Numbered from the stretch's first letter, positions 25,018 to 56,508 are shown. The stretch is DNA of 64,000 nucleotides from Marthasterias glacialis (GCA_911728455.2 OU452221.1:5360290-5424289); one strand, 5' to 3'. Translations and numbers: made by a program. Notes: generated from the letters alone by a model not told the origin.

Positions 25018-25240
25018 TTTTCCATGAGTTGAAAGACGGAATGTTCCATTCAGTGTGGGGAAGCCAAGATGAACGGAACGTTCTATATACTCTCTCCATT
25101 GCACGAATGCAACGCATTCATTAGTTGTTTAACATGCTAGTAGATCTTTGTCATTTGTTTGGAGGATAAACTATGAAGAATAAACAGAATGTGCAAGATT
25201 GTATTCTGGCATCCACAGTGACGGTGTTATTCACAGTACT
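25018..25240. repeat. dispersed repeat, partner of 9378-9620
   Basis: GAGTTGAAAGACGGAATGTT, CATTGCACGAATGCAACGCA and CAAGATTGTATTCTGGCATC match 9378-9620; shared AAAAGGATGGGAC follows further downstream in both (9870 and 25285). Confidence 0.65.
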
Positions 25241-25369
25241 ACTGTGTATAATGAATGGAGTGGCCCAGCGTGAAAATAGTCAAAAAGGATGGGACGAAAA
25301 TGCTTTGTGAGTAGTACCATAAATCAAACAATAAACCAGCAGGGAAACAGACTGGGTTAATTTTTAAAT

Positions 25370-25500
25370 CAATTTTGGGGTGAACAAAGAAAGTTTACTT
25401 GGGGGTGGGATTTGAACCTGCGACCACCGGCTTAATGTACCGACGCTCTACCAACTGAACTATCCAGCCATGCCAGCCCTATGTTGGCAGTCTCCCTAGT
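25370..25500 (-). mobile_element. tRNA-derived SINE, type B
   Basis: Minus-strand TGGATAGTTCAGTTGGTAGA head and GGTTCAAATCC B box, with GGGGTGAACAAAGAAA flank like the copy at 735. Confidence 0.65.
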
Positions 25501-25749
25501 ACCAAAATGCAGTTATATGACGTAGGCCATATACTGATTGGATTAATGAATGCCGCTTGAACAACAATTCTCCAATCAAATGACAAGGATCTACTTGGGT
25601 GTTATACAATTTATTTTATTCTACATAGGTTACCTTCATAAAGCAACTAAGCGAAATGAAGATTGCTAAGCAACATAGAGTTGTTATAAGAACTAGAGGG
25701 CGTACAAAATCATACGACACGGCCTGACAAGAAGCATGTTTGACCGTTG

Positions 25750-26030
25750 CAGGCATGAGATTTCTCAGTTTTTTTTTCCTGATTTCAGGATTTTCTCAAA
25801 ATCTCCTTGAGTATTCATATTTTCTTGGAAGAAATGAAGCAATCATCAAAGGTAGAAAGAAATAGTCCACATTGTGTCCAAACCTGTAGTTTTGCATTTC
25901 TGGTGGTGCACAGAGTCTGTAAACCTCCAGAATTGTAATATCTGGGAGGTTCCAGGTCTAGAATAAGGGGGCACCAGGCTTGGAAGCCATTTTCAGGAAT
26001 TTTCACAATTGGCAAATCTCATCCCTGCAA
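25750..26030 (+). repeat. dispersed repeat, partner of 5790-6080
   Basis: AATAGTCCACATTGTGTCCA, TGTAAACCTCCAGAATTGTA and AGGTCTAGAATAAGGGGG correspond in order to the inverse of 5790-6080. Confidence 0.7.
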
Positions 26031-26321
26031 TTGAGAAAATGGCGCTGACCAATCATACTACACTGGTCACTCATCAGTTTACACAGCAAACATTTTCCAA
26101 GTGGACATTAGTAATGCAATTGACCCAATGGGATTTTCGCCCATGGTGGGTCAGCAGACATTGCGTGACATTGCAATTGCTTCGTCTAGTTCTTATACAC
26201 ATGATATATAACTCTATGCTTTAATAGCACAAGCAGGTAACCAGCCAAGAGTACAAAATGCACATTGCCTCGACTGGTTTCCTGCAAATTTTTGCCTCAC
26301 CATATATTTTCTGCCTATTAA

Positions 26322-26687
26322 GACCCTCCTACTATCAGTGTGTTTTTTGAGACAACCAACCCCACACCTCACTATGCCACATCAGTGGCATTTTGAGGTA
26401 CACACATGCTGATGCAAAGAGTAGAGCCATTGCCCAAAGTGCTTCAATGAGAGTGGCAAACTGGAGAAGCCACCAGCTGTGCTCAATTGCAATGGAATTT
26501 GGGCCACTGTTTGAAGAGATAAGGGTCTCAACCTTGGTCAATTTCTGCAGTGGCAATCTGTGGCACTGATCGACCACACATACAAATACAGCAAGAGGAA
26601 AGTGTGGCATCGGTTACTTCACCGTTGTGTGCACAGCATATGAAAGATTTCGAAGCATCTTGGAGTATGCCTATATAGGAGGGTTGT
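26322..26687. mobile_element. CCCTCCTACTAT TIR element, about 366 bp
   Basis: Starts GACCCTCCTACTATCAGTGT and ends CCTATATAGGAGGGTT (inverted terminal words). Interior blocks such as CATTGCCCAAAGTGCTTCAA recur inverted or direct at 43034 and 60190. Confidence 0.7.
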
Positions 26688-27635
26688 AACAGCTTTATGT
26701 ATTTAGTTTCAGGATTTAAATACTGTATGATAAAATAACCGTAACATTTTTAACAGCACGTAATAATTAGTCAATTATTGTATTGTTTTCATAGATAAAC
26801 ATTCCATATTGTCCTACAGTATTTGTTCCAACAAATTTTAGAAACTTAATTTTGATTGAACTGAAAGCATTTATTTTATTTTTTATTTTTTTTGCAGACA
26901 GAAATTGTGTTTTAAAAGTGCCCACACTTTCCTAACCATATGCCTTTCCCAAATTCAAATTATGATCAAACATGTCAATGATATTAATGAATTAATGTCA
27001 TCATAATTTGTGGAAACCAATCAAACTTTAAAACAGCAATTTTTGTTGAATTCTGTTGGACTGCACTTTTCAAAAACTTGACCCTATATTTGGTCATTCT
27101 TTACCACCAATCATGAAGCAGGGATGGGAGTGTAGGTAAATGACAAATCCTTGAAACACCGATGGAGGTTTTTGGTGGCTACAAACCACGGCATTACCCA
27201 TATCAATAGCAGCATTTCGGGACAAGTGCCTTGTCAAAACACAGTACATGTATTGTGTTAAGGCTTTACAAGGGCCTGGATGTACGTAAATGACATTTAA
27301 AAAAAAAAAAATGTTTGCCTTGAAGCCAACAAGAGACAATCGCCCCTTTGAAATGCCAAAGCCTTTGGTTTGTGCAGTCAACATTTCCAACTTCCAAGTT
27401 GTTCTGATCATTGGATTTTCATAAAATTTGAAGGGATTTTTATATTTCTGACCTTTTTACTATTGGTGTGTTGAGGACTTCTTAAGCGAACAGGTAAAAT
27501 AAACATAATACATGAAAAAGAAGTGGTTTAATTAAACAAATTATTTATTGTCAACTTTTCACTCTGACTCATTTCAAAAGATGTAACTAGTTTTTTAAAT
27601 TGAAAAAATGTTTCTCAGAGATGATTTATTTATCA

Positions 27636-27720
27636 GATGCAGTCAGGTTGGTCGAGTGGTTTCTTCCCTGCCTGTCACCTCTGTTGACCCCACATCTGAA
27701 ACTGAGATGTATTCAACATC
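27636..27720 (+). mobile_element. SINE type C-like head fragment
   Basis: GGTTGGTCGAGTGGTTTCTT then TGTTGACCCCACATCTGAAA resembles the type C head with a decayed B box. Confidence 0.35.
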
Positions 27721-27838
27721 TTCTCAGCAGGGGTATCTTCTGGTCTGGCCTATGGGTTACAGTGCAAGGCAATTTTAAGGAATCTTTGGTTTTATTACCA
27801 AAAGATATAATAGTTATACTAAAGATTTAAAATCGTTC

Positions 27839-28418
27839 TCAGGTCGACCTTGCGATAACGCAGAACAGTCGGCAACTGACTTTTCAGGATGACTTTGCGC
27901 CTGAGCTCAGACTATCCAGAACATATCAGTCGGCGATTGTTTACGGCCTGGGTATAACTAAGACGATAGGCATCAGTTGCTGTCTAAAAAAATCAACAGT
28001 CGCAACAGTTGCAACATGTTCTCGTCAGGCTTTAATCAATCGCAGTCGACCTGCGTGTAGTTATGACGTCAAGCACCCATTTAAGTTGCCGCTAGCCAAT
28101 CTGCGTGCGGAAAAGGAAACAACAAAATAGCGGCTGCCGAATGGACTAGCAAATCACATTAAAAATGACATATGTTTCAATTTACAATCCTTTTTAAAAG
28201 AAAAATAACAGTTAAATACACACATAGTCTCAAAACTTTCCATCAAAATGTACACCACCATATTGTGTCTACGTCATGGAATTACCGTCTCTGATCGATC
28301 ATGGCTGTCCTGAACATGTTTTTGTCGGGGCGACATTCACACAAATTTTCAGTTAATATGACCCGAGCGTGAATTTGATGGTTCCATCGCGGTGCAAGCA
28401 AATCGCAGGTCGACCTGA
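27839..28418. mobile_element. 580-bp element with TCAGGTCGACC termini
   Basis: Left end TCAGGTCGACCTTGCGAT (27839-27856) and right end ATCGCAGGTCGACCTGA (28402-28418) are inverted repeats with one indel. GC-richer than flanks; no ORF. An internal AATCGCAGTCGACCTGCG near 28038 is a third, half-palindromic copy of the end. Confidence 0.7.
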
Positions 28419-28517
28419 AGACAGCTTTAAGCAGGTTCTCTCACAGGAAAAGCCCCTGTACATCATGGACACAAACCAAGCATCTTATGGAAGAGGCTTA
28501 TCCCTGGTGATTCTGAA

Positions 28518-28692
28518 AAGACCTTACGCACATAACGTCATTTGAGTAGGGCGCCATTGCATAGAGGTCGTAAGAAGTTGCTGACTGGCCCATCCTGTCC
28601 ACCTTGCGTACAATTCTGTGCGTTACCATTGTTTCTTCTTCATCGGTTTACCTCTAAGATGGCGGCTGGATGACGTCAATGCATAAGGTCTA
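28518..28692. mobile_element. AGACCTTAT MITE, copy 1
   Basis: Just downstream of TIMMDC1. Ends AGACCTTACGCACATAACGT and GACGTCAATGCATAAGGTCT are inverted repeats; interior CATTTGAGTAGGGCGCC and TTTACCTCTAAGA shared with 35363-35548. Confidence 0.75.
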
Positions 28693-28875
28693 TTGACAGC
28701 AACACACCACAGCACATGATCGCTGCTCCATAACTACACGTGACTCCAAAACTCCATTCGTCTGGCAGTTCATAAAAAAAGGTTTCATAAGAAGTTTCAC
28801 AGGTGGAAGTTGTGTTTGTTCAGAACACTCGCTAGAGTGGCTGGTACACTGCGACCAACTGAAATACCAGCTCCA

Positions 28876-31800
28876 TCAGCTGGAGGTTGCATCAGTACGT
28901 TTGGCTTGATTTAGTCTTTCTTCCATTTTGTCCAACAGTAGTGGTGTTACCTGCCTCCTGAGTAATCTACAACAGAAATACAGAAAAGCGATGCAACAGT
29001 AAGTCAAGAATGGAGGACCAAAATTTAATAATACGGAAGCCTCACATGCGCAAACCATTTGAGTATTCCCATAGGGCCATCCCCACAAACAAATGAGCAT
29101 TATGTCTTTACGGAGTAAAAAATAAAAGGGACAATGGCTTTAGCCTTAGATTTACTAATATTGATACTAATTTGAAATCCCGACTTTAATTTAATTTGAG
29201 TATGAGTTTTTGTCAATGTCGCTTAGTTTGCATTTCTCCTGAAGACAATTGGAGCGCACTAATTAAAACATTGAGTTAAGCCGCTGGTTCTTTTCAGAAC
29301 CATCACAACTCATGGAGAGATTATTACACGATGTTAATGCAAACCTTACTAGATAGGTTGTTAGGATTTTTTTATTTTTAGTGTCCTTCTCTTTTGTGAG
29401 GTTTCATTTTGTATTACACTTGTGACATTCTGATTCACTTCAGAACTTCAAGATGTGCTATAAAAGTTCAAAACCATCCCCTCCTGTCACTTTTCAATAC
29501 ACAGATCTACGTCAGTGCGTGTATAGTACAGTGTTGAATATGAATACAACATCACTAACAGTGGCTACATTGTCTTTTTGGGGGTTTCATCTGTATTATA
29601 GTTGCAAGATTCTGATTCATTGTCCACTGCAGAACTTCATGGGTAAAATATACAAGTTCAAAATCATCCCTCCTATAACTTTATCAACACGGATCTACGC
29701 CAGTGTGTGCATTGTACTGTGTTGATTTTGAACAAAACATCACTAACAATGGCTACTTTCTCTTTGTCCTTTGTTGGGTTTCATCTGTGTTATAGTTGCA
29801 AGATTCTGGTTCATTGTCCGTTTCAGATCTTCAAGGTACACTAGTAAGCATGCAAATTTCAACAATCAAGGTTAACCTCTGGCATACACTTAGACAAATA
29901 GACAACTTCACAAATACGTCTGCGTTAGCCATGGAATGAGCTGCATACTGGTGTAGTTATTTTGTCACTAACTAGACCAGCATACACCTCCTTCCAGGAC
30001 TAACCCGTGTAAAAAGTATTTGCCATCCGCAAATACGAAGTTGTCTATGTCCGTGGTCAACGTAACTAAACGCTTATGATTAATTTACTACTTTTTAAAA
30101 AAATCTAATATATAATTTTGTTTTTAAATATGCCACGAGTGTCAAATACTTTTATTGTTTCTCCCTTTATGATGGGGGGGGGGGGGAAAGGGGATTGATT
30201 ATTATTATTATTATTATTAATTTCTGGTAATGAAACCAAGGATGCCTCAAAAGCAAACTTAATCACTGTAGCTTGAAAGCCTGAGGAAACCTGTGGATAA
30301 GGATGCTTGCTATCTTAACCAGAAACACCGGGGTAAACCCCTTCTCTTTCGTGATAAGTGTTCTGGGTTCTTTTACATGCATTACCTATCCTAGTACACG
30401 GGACTTACGGCTTAACGTCCCATCCGAAGGACAAAGCAATGATGGTAAAGTGTCTCGCTCAATGTCACAAGTGTCGCGACTGGCCAGGCCGGGATTCGAA
30501 CCCACATTCTGTAAACTACAAAACTTCAGTTCGGCGGACTATAGACCGCTCAGCCTCCGACACTCGGAGCGGAAACAATATGTGAACATTTTACAAGGTG
30601 ATTTCTAATTAATGACCTATTCTGTTATGAGGACCTTTATAACATTCTAATGCCTTGGCTAAAAAAAAAATGAGTGTCCTATGACTTCATATCTGTTTAA
30701 CTTACAATTCTTTCTGCCTGTCTTCTGCAGCCTCCCTGCGATGTCGTTTGTTTTTCTCTAAAAATGTCTCTCCTTGCATTTTCTGGACGCCCAATAGAGC
30801 AAGTCCAGCTGGAAGCCTGTCAAACCAAAGAAATTTGATAAAATATTATCTTTCAGATACCCTAAAAGAAAACTTTATTAAAAGAAAAGTTTATGTAAAA
30901 AATTTCCTTTTGTCTGACCATTCAACATCATAATACAGCTTTTTTTCATGATGGATGCAATATGATATCATGTGGAGAATGCATGTACACTGTCAACCCT
31001 CCTACTGTTCGACCAATCAATCTCATCCACTGCGGTTTTAAATGACAAACTATGCCAGCCTGTAATTAGACATCGAGTGGTGAATGTATGTACACAGTCA
31101 ACCCTCCTACTGTCTGACCAATCAATCTCATCCACTGCGGTGTGAAATGACGAACTATGCCAGCCTGCAATTAGACATCAAGTGGTGAATGCATTTACGC
31201 AGTACATTCAACCCTCCTTCAGTCTGACCATTCAATAACCACTGTGATTTCGAATGATGGATGCACTATGTAAACAAATTTAATAAATAAATAAACAAAT
31301 AAATATAAAAAATAAAGTAGGAGGGTTTAAATGCCAATAGATGGATTGCAACTGATGCCATCTTTGATGACAATTTTCTATTTTGGCCCACAGCCGCATC
31401 AAGCTCTGTAAATTTCAACGCAGCTTGAGTTGCTTACCAACCAATCATGAAAGGAGTTTTGTGAAACGCAAGCGTGAAGTATTTACGCATAACGCACAGT
31501 TGTGCGTTCAAAACTGTGCAGTCATTGTCATCAAAGAGGGCAGCATTTTACCCACTGTTGACGTCATATGCAACCCACCTACTGTTTTAACCACTTGACG
31601 CCAGAGACCATGCATTACTTACCCAACAAGAACTCCAACAAATGCTCCTCCAACTAGCCCCCTTAGTCCTAAGTTGAATCTGTACAGTGAACCTGTGATG
31701 GCTGTAGAGCAAGTAGAAATCAATAAAATTTAAAATTGCTCAAAAGAAGACAAGAGGAATGGGCATGTCATGGCCGAGTGGTCAAGCGCACCGGACTCAA

Positions 31801-34800
31801 GCTCTGGTGTTTCTGATCAGCGGGGTGTGGGTTCGTGTCCCGGTCTTGACACTTGAGTCCTGAAGCAAGACAATTAAACCACTATAGCCTCACCCCTGGA
31901 ATGGGACATAAACCCGTAGGTCCCGTGTGTTGTGTAATGCACATAAAAAAAACCAGTACATTTATCGCTAAGAGTAGAGGGTTGCCCCGGTGTTTCTGGC
32001 ATGGTTGGCAATTCCATGCACACAATACGAACGTGCAGTTCGTGTCAGACAGTTGCATGGTGTCATACAGTCATTGACTTCAACTACATGTTACATATTG
32101 CGTTAAAGTATACTGTACTGTTCGAAAACTTCGAGACCACAGCGGCTCTTTTCAGAGCCAACACTCCTCCTGAGACAAGCAGAGTATACTGTTCAAATTA
32201 TTGAGACCACAACGCAACTCTTTTCTGAACCACCACTCCTCTCCAAGTTTTACTAGCAATAGTTACTTCCTATTATCCACACCATGCAAAGCTTCAAACA
32301 TCACCAACTTACCTGCAGCTGATACATAATTTGTTAAGTCTTGCTTGTCCCTGTACAAACCAAGGCATGTACTGATTCCACTGCGAACACAATTCAACAA
32401 TAACAAACATTATCATACAAATCAACCAAGAACTCCATAACACACAACTCTGTAACAAGAACTCTGTAACACACAACTCAAAACAGATAAAAATAAAACC
32501 TACCATCCACTTAACAACACTAATAATGATAAGAATTTGACAGGTGCTTTTAAACATAGTATCAAAGCGCCTTACACTATTACTGACCGAGTTCATTAGG
32601 CCTTTAAGCATTCCTGAGACCATCTCAACTCCTGTGGAGTATGCAGCACCGGCAGCCAAGTAGGCGCACAGGTTGCTGATCATTCACATCAACAAAATTC
32701 ACCCATTTATCTCTGGGTGAAGAGAGAGCAATTATAGTCGAGTGTCTTGCCCAAGGACACAAGTGTCATGACCGGGATTCGAACCCACACTCTGACGACA
32801 CAGCCATCAGAACCCGAGTTTGAGGCTCTAGACCACTCGGCCACGACACGCTATAGAATGACTGGTAAATATTTGAATTATGGAGTTTAACACAATTAAA
32901 AAAAAAAAGCATAGGCACTATACACACTTTAGTTACTTACTGAAAGCCTGTTGCTAAAACTGCTATCCTCCACCCCCATCGGTATCCATAGCGAATGAGG
33001 CCCCTTGTGCCAGCATTATAAGAAGCACCCTGTAGATTTGAAAATATAAGAAAATGTAGATACATTTACAAGCATTCTATAAATGTGTCCTTAAAAAACA
33101 CCTTCAAAAATATCAACAGTAAACTGGCTTGGGTGTTTTCCACAACTTTTGGGCAACACCCTAAAAATAACCAGGTCTGAGATGGAACCGTTTTTTAAAT
33201 TTTTTTATGGAAGTCGCCAGACACACAAGGCCAGTAAGCCACTCGAGGTATGGGCTACAAATCATCTGTTTTATCCAGGGGCCGTTGCCATCTACTCCTG
33301 GGGCTGAAAACAGGGTAACCCCCTTTACAGTCCGTAAGGATGTAGGCTTAGGTATCATCTATCAGAAGCCTGGCTGGTCGAGCAGAAGGCTCCACCTCCC
33401 CAACTTTTACGGAGCAATTATGGTTAAGTGTCTTGCTCAAGGACACAAGTGTCATGACCGGGACTCGAATCCACACTCCGATGACTCAGCCACCGGAGCT
33501 TGAGTCCAACGCACTAACCACTCGGCCACGACACGGCACATCAGATTGCTTTAAAAAAACAACAACATAGGACCTACTTCATGAAGCTGCTTAAAAACAC
33601 AAAAACTAGCTAAGCATAACAAAATTATGCTTACCAGCCAAAGACCACCTTGCATGTACCATCTATGATTGGTATCCTGCTCATTTTTGCTTAGCAGAAA
33701 ACTGTTAATCAACTAATGCCGGCTGACGTGTATACACGCCAATATTTTCCATGCCGGAAATCGGATGACTTGAAATTTGTAGATTTGTAAATTCGGAACG
33801 AAGGTCACCCAGACATTCCCTTCAGGAGCATGCAAAGTGTATGCACTTACACTGTGCAATGCTTCAATTCACCGAAACAAAGAGGACAGATGGTACTGGA
33901 AATAATGCTGAAATTCTCACTTTATGCGGGGGTTATTGTGTAATCCCCAATTCCAGACCTTTGTTCTTTTATTATAAGAGGATTACGAGACATCAAGAGG
34001 CTTCCACCTCATTGTTTATCATTTCAGCTCAATGAAGGTAAGTCTCACGGCCAAGGTTTTGGGATTCTTGCTGAATGAATCTGATTTTCCCAAAGGAGAA
34101 ACAAAAAATCCCAGTGCTTAAATGAGAATCTTTGTTGTTTTGGCTCTGTTTGGTCTGGGTTTCTTTGTGCCAGCAGTATTTTGAAAGAAAAATGAATCTG
34201 GCCAAACCGAGAAATTAATCCCGTCTGGTGCTACGGAAAAATTTTGAATACCCCAGCGCCAAGTGGTCAAGCAATTCTATGAAACTGCTTTCAAGTCTTT
34301 CTTTTGACTGCCGTACCGTTGCTTCGAGTCTACTGCTGTAGATTGCTGCATTGCTCTTTTGTATGTAGCGTTCTCTGGCATGTCTGGATGCAGGAACACC
34401 ACCATAGACATAACCTGCCGCCATCCCCAGCACTGCCATCAGTATTATCTCCTGCAGCTCACGAGGTAGATATCTGTTCTCCTTGCTGCAGTGGAGAAAT
34501 ACAAAAGCAAACATTTGTGTGAGGAAGACACTAAATAATGACCCCCTGTAATAGTTCGGACATTCTCGAGTGCGCTCGGGTTACTCTCGATTCCCATATA
34601 CGTTAACAGGATCTATCTAGCGCCCTCGTGTGCCCTCGAGAATGTCAGAACTGCTACTGGTGCCTTCCTTTGAGTGCATACTTCCTTTGAAGTCATACAA
34701 ATTTTGTTTAGTCTTTGGAGTTGAGCTTCAAGTGCCTGCTTGGGGGAAGTTTCAAGTCATGTCTCAAGTCTGTAAGGGCAAGTGTTCAGTCCAAACTTAA

Positions 34801-34923
34801 TTGTTTTAGATAAACTTACTCATAAGTGTAAGCTTCCTTCACCCTGTCCCATCCTGTTTCTTTTCTTGCCTCCTGGTGCTCATCCAGATTAGCTTCAGCG
34901 CTGCATTCATTTGTTTGATTCAT
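28876..34923 (-). CDS. TIMMDC1: TIMMDC1, complex I assembly factor (N terminus incomplete)
   Basis: Exons (minus): 34923-34820, 34485-34317, 33029-32941, 32380-32313, 31701-31623, 30816-30706, 28966-28876; 711 nt, 236 residues from the in-frame Met at 34923. TIMMDC1 is a Tim17/22/23-family inner mitochondrial membrane protein required for complex I membrane-arm assembly. Recognised by ETGWDRVKEAY, then GYVYGGVPASRHARERYI, TRGLIRYGYRWGWR, ITGSLYRFNLGLRGLVGG and GLALLGVQKMQGET, all in the order of the human protein. Four hydrophobic glycine-rich segments begin near residue 48 and continue through exons 3-6. The human protein is 285 residues, so 30-50 N-terminal residues probably lie in an upstream exon; acceptors at 34941 or 34929 would allow this. 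Donor of exon 2 (GTACGG) is weak but fits the alignment. Introns carry satellites and SINEs. Confidence 0.88.
29392..29840. repeat. tandem repeat, about 185-195 bp unit, 2.3 copies
   Basis: TIMMDC1 last intron. GGTTTCATYTGTRTTA words at about 29400, 29584 and 29778, each followed by GATTCTGATTCA and later ACATCACTAACA. Confidence 0.8.
30318..30566 (-). mobile_element. tRNA-Leu-headed SINE, body 2
   Basis: TIMMDC1 last intron. Minus strand: decayed tRNA head, GGGTTCGAATCCCGGCC, then body 2 (CCTTCGGATGGGACGTTAAG). Confidence 0.6.
30910..31330. repeat. same satellite family, about 105-110 bp unit
   Basis: TIMMDC1 intron 5. CAACCCTCCTACTGTCTGAC recurs with spacing of about 105-110 bp, together with ATCCACTGCGGT and AACTATGCCAGCCTG; clearly homologous to 8819-9262, 22 kb away. 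Confidence 0.8.
31762..31965 (+). mobile_element. tRNA-Leu-headed SINE, body 2
   Basis: TIMMDC1 intron 4. Head TGGCCGAGTGGTCAAG, CGGACTCAAGCTCTGGTG, GTGGGTTCGTGTCCCGGTC, then GGGACATAAACCCGTAGGTC and GTGTAATGCAC of body 2. Confidence 0.65.
32116..32275. mobile_element. relative of the snapback element, two direct arm copies
   Basis: TIMMDC1 intron 4. GGCTCTTTTCAGAGCCAACA and a decayed second copy with CTCTTTTCTGAACCACCACT follow each other in the same orientation, rather than as a hairpin. Confidence 0.6.
32516..32855 (-). mobile_element. tRNA-Leu-headed SINE, body 1
   Basis: TIMMDC1 intron 3. High-coordinate end carries the head (minus: CGTGTCGTGGCCGAGTGGTC), GGGTTCGAATCCCGGTCATG; body 1 runs to 32516 and ends with the GCGCTTTGATAC tail word. 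Confidence 0.75.
33402..33538 (-). mobile_element. tRNA-Leu-headed SINE, 5' part
   Basis: TIMMDC1 intron 2. Minus: CGTGTCGTGGCCGAGTGGTT, ATTCGAGTCCCGGTCATGAC, then a short body with AAGACACTTAACC. The 3' part is missing. Confidence 0.65.
33570..33712. mobile_element. GGGCCC MITE, inverse orientation
   Basis: TIMMDC1 intron 2. ACTTCATGAAGCTGCTTAAA start, then TTATGCTTACCAGCCAAAG and GGTATCCTGCTCATTTTTGC, inverse complements of the family interior. Confidence 0.6.
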
Positions 34924-35362
34924 CTCGGACTGAGTGAGGCCTTCGGAGAAAACAGGGGGAATTATTAATTGTTTTTTTGGCCAGTGCCCCCTACAAACAC
35001 GCACTCCAAAAATCTGCGCATACAACAGAGTCACACAAGACAAATGGGTTCCCTCATCAAAGACATTTGGTCACCATTTCTCGAGCACTCTTCCAGCTGC
35101 AGCTCAGGATTGACACACTCCAGTGCACACGCACTCGGCCAGGTCAAGCACAACCCAGATCCTTCCTGCCTAAATGTATCGATATTTCACATTGGTTTAT
35201 TGAGCAAAATCTCTAATATTTTTGAGCCCGCATTATGCCTCAACCGGCAGTGTAGGGAAAATGGCCGTTGACCGTGTGTGTGGCCGGTGGTGGCCGATCA
35301 CACGGTCATGACGGTAGACCGGGTGTGTGTGTGCGCGAATGAATGTATGGCATGCGATTTAC

Positions 35363-35548
35363 AATAAACCTTATATGCACATGATGTCATTTGAGTAGGG
35401 CGCCCTCGCCTAGAGGTCAAAATGAGGTTGTTCATTGGCCAATCCTGTGCGCCGCGCGTACAAATCTTTGCGTTTCCATTGTTACATCATCGATTTACCT
35501 CTAAGACGGCGACGTGATGACGTCAATGCACGTCATCATAAGGTCTAT
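35363..35548. mobile_element. AGACCTTAT MITE, copy 2
   Basis: Upstream of TIMMDC1, same orientation as copy 1. AATAAACCTTATATGCACAT start and CATCATAAGGTCTAT end; interior CATTTGAGTAGGGCGCC. Confidence 0.75.
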
Positions 35549-35802
35549 CTGAGCCTGATGTCTGATGAGGAGTTTAAACTGTGATAATGACATTCTGAAA
35601 ACGGGAAACGTTCTGACGTCTTACCTCTATATGACTGAGACTGATGCCTTATGTGGTGCACCTCTTATTTCATGATTTTTGTCCTTTGGAGGATAACCAC
35701 CTTTTTGCCGCATAGTTTAGATGAAGATCGTGAGAAAGAAACTGAAGAACCAGTCGAGCGCCCTCAGTTGCTGCCGATCATGCAATTCCATCTCGTTCTC
35801 AC

Positions 35803-35883
35803 GGAATTTGCTCGTCCCCAGATCTTTCGACTGTTCGAAATGAGTACGGGTGACTCGGAAAGCGGGGTGGAAAAGAATCTCAT
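35803..35883 (-). CDS. candidate 5' coding exon of TIMMDC1 (tentative)
   Basis: On the minus strand an ATG at 35883 opens 27 codons ending before a GTGAGA donor at 35802. The peptide begins MRFFSTPLSESPVLIS and is basic, hydroxylated and nearly free of acidic residues, resembling a mitochondrial leader. It would join in phase to TCC GAG ATG in the next TIMMDC1 exon using an acceptor ending at 34929. I recognise no homology, so this is a guess. The opposite strand holds a 103-codon ORF (35651-35962) over the same bases, equally unrecognised. Confidence 0.22.
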
Positions 35884-36480
35884 GGTAATGTTTATGCGAT
35901 TAAAATACTTGTTACTCGTATTACTCATAGGCTTTTTAAAAACACTGAAAACAATAAAGTAAGCAGAGAATTAATGTTTGCCAATGAATTTGAGGATCAT
36001 GCACATGTTTTAAGGTAATCACTAAAATTAACAGTTTGTTTTTCCTTTAGACAAGGCAAGTTTATTCCGTGAATTAAATTTAGGACAAGATTGTCATCAT
36101 GAGGAAGGGGAAAAAGGCAATTTTTTGGTAACTGTTTCACTAACTTTGCCAGTCTTTTATTTTGCATAGTGCAAATATGAATACCTCATAGTTATAACTT
36201 ATATATCGGCTTTACGCATGTATTTATTGCATTTTTTATCATTTATGCTGAATATTTTGTACTATTATATATTTTTTAATAAAAGTAAACTGTGCAAGCA
36301 ATCTGCAACGACAAACTATTTCTTTTTTATTACTGCTCTCTATGATCGCATGACGTTCTGTCTGAAATGTGTGCGCACGCGCATACTTATATATTTTTTG
36401 CCACTTTTCGACGATGAGGTGACGGTTGTTGAAAGTTTTACTCCAGAAATTTGGGCAGTTTGCCACTTTTATCCATCAAT

Positions 36481-56229
<19,749 letters not shown>

Positions 56230-56508
56230 TGATAACAACGCATCGATGTTCTCACCACCGCTATTTCCTTGTCGTATGCTACACAGTATCTGATCTACCC
56301 ACAGCTAGTTTGGGATGCTGCATTTGTTTTTTATAATTATGCCATTATGACTTGTGTAATTTATGCTCTGTAATATAAAGGTACCAATAGGGTTGTTGGG
56401 AAATAGTGGCGGTTTTCAGTTAACGTTATGTTCGTATGCATCATTTCTTTGCCCCAAAGCTGGATGAGGATTTTCTGTGAAGTTAAAGAATGGAACTTAT
56501 AAGTGGAT

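Larger units (their letters stand above)
23089..28875. other. tail-to-tail intergenic region between twinfilin and TIMMDC1
   Basis: About 5.8 kb without a recognised gene. It is mostly an array of unrelated short mobile elements (entries below) separated by AT-rich sequence. I saw no convincing exon. 27100-27420 carries a small minus-strand ORF without family features. Confidence 0.6.
34924..36480. other. head-to-head region between TIMMDC1 and RBM5
   Basis: Contains one copy of the AGACCTTAT MITE (35363-35548), a GT-rich stretch near 35260-35340 and the tentative TIMMDC1 5' exon. The promoters of both genes should lie here; no clear TATA box or paired CCAAT boxes were identified outside the MITE. 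Confidence 0.5.

Noticed and set aside
31770..31850. Genuine tRNA-Leu gene
   Set aside because: The head is shared by at least 14 dispersed copies with a common body, mismatched acceptor ends and no terminator T-run; SINE.
35651..35962. 103-codon plus-strand ORF as an RBM5 5' exon or separate gene
   Set aside because: No family features, its downstream donor does not connect to the RBM5 frame, and an in-frame stop precedes the RBM5 start at 36481.
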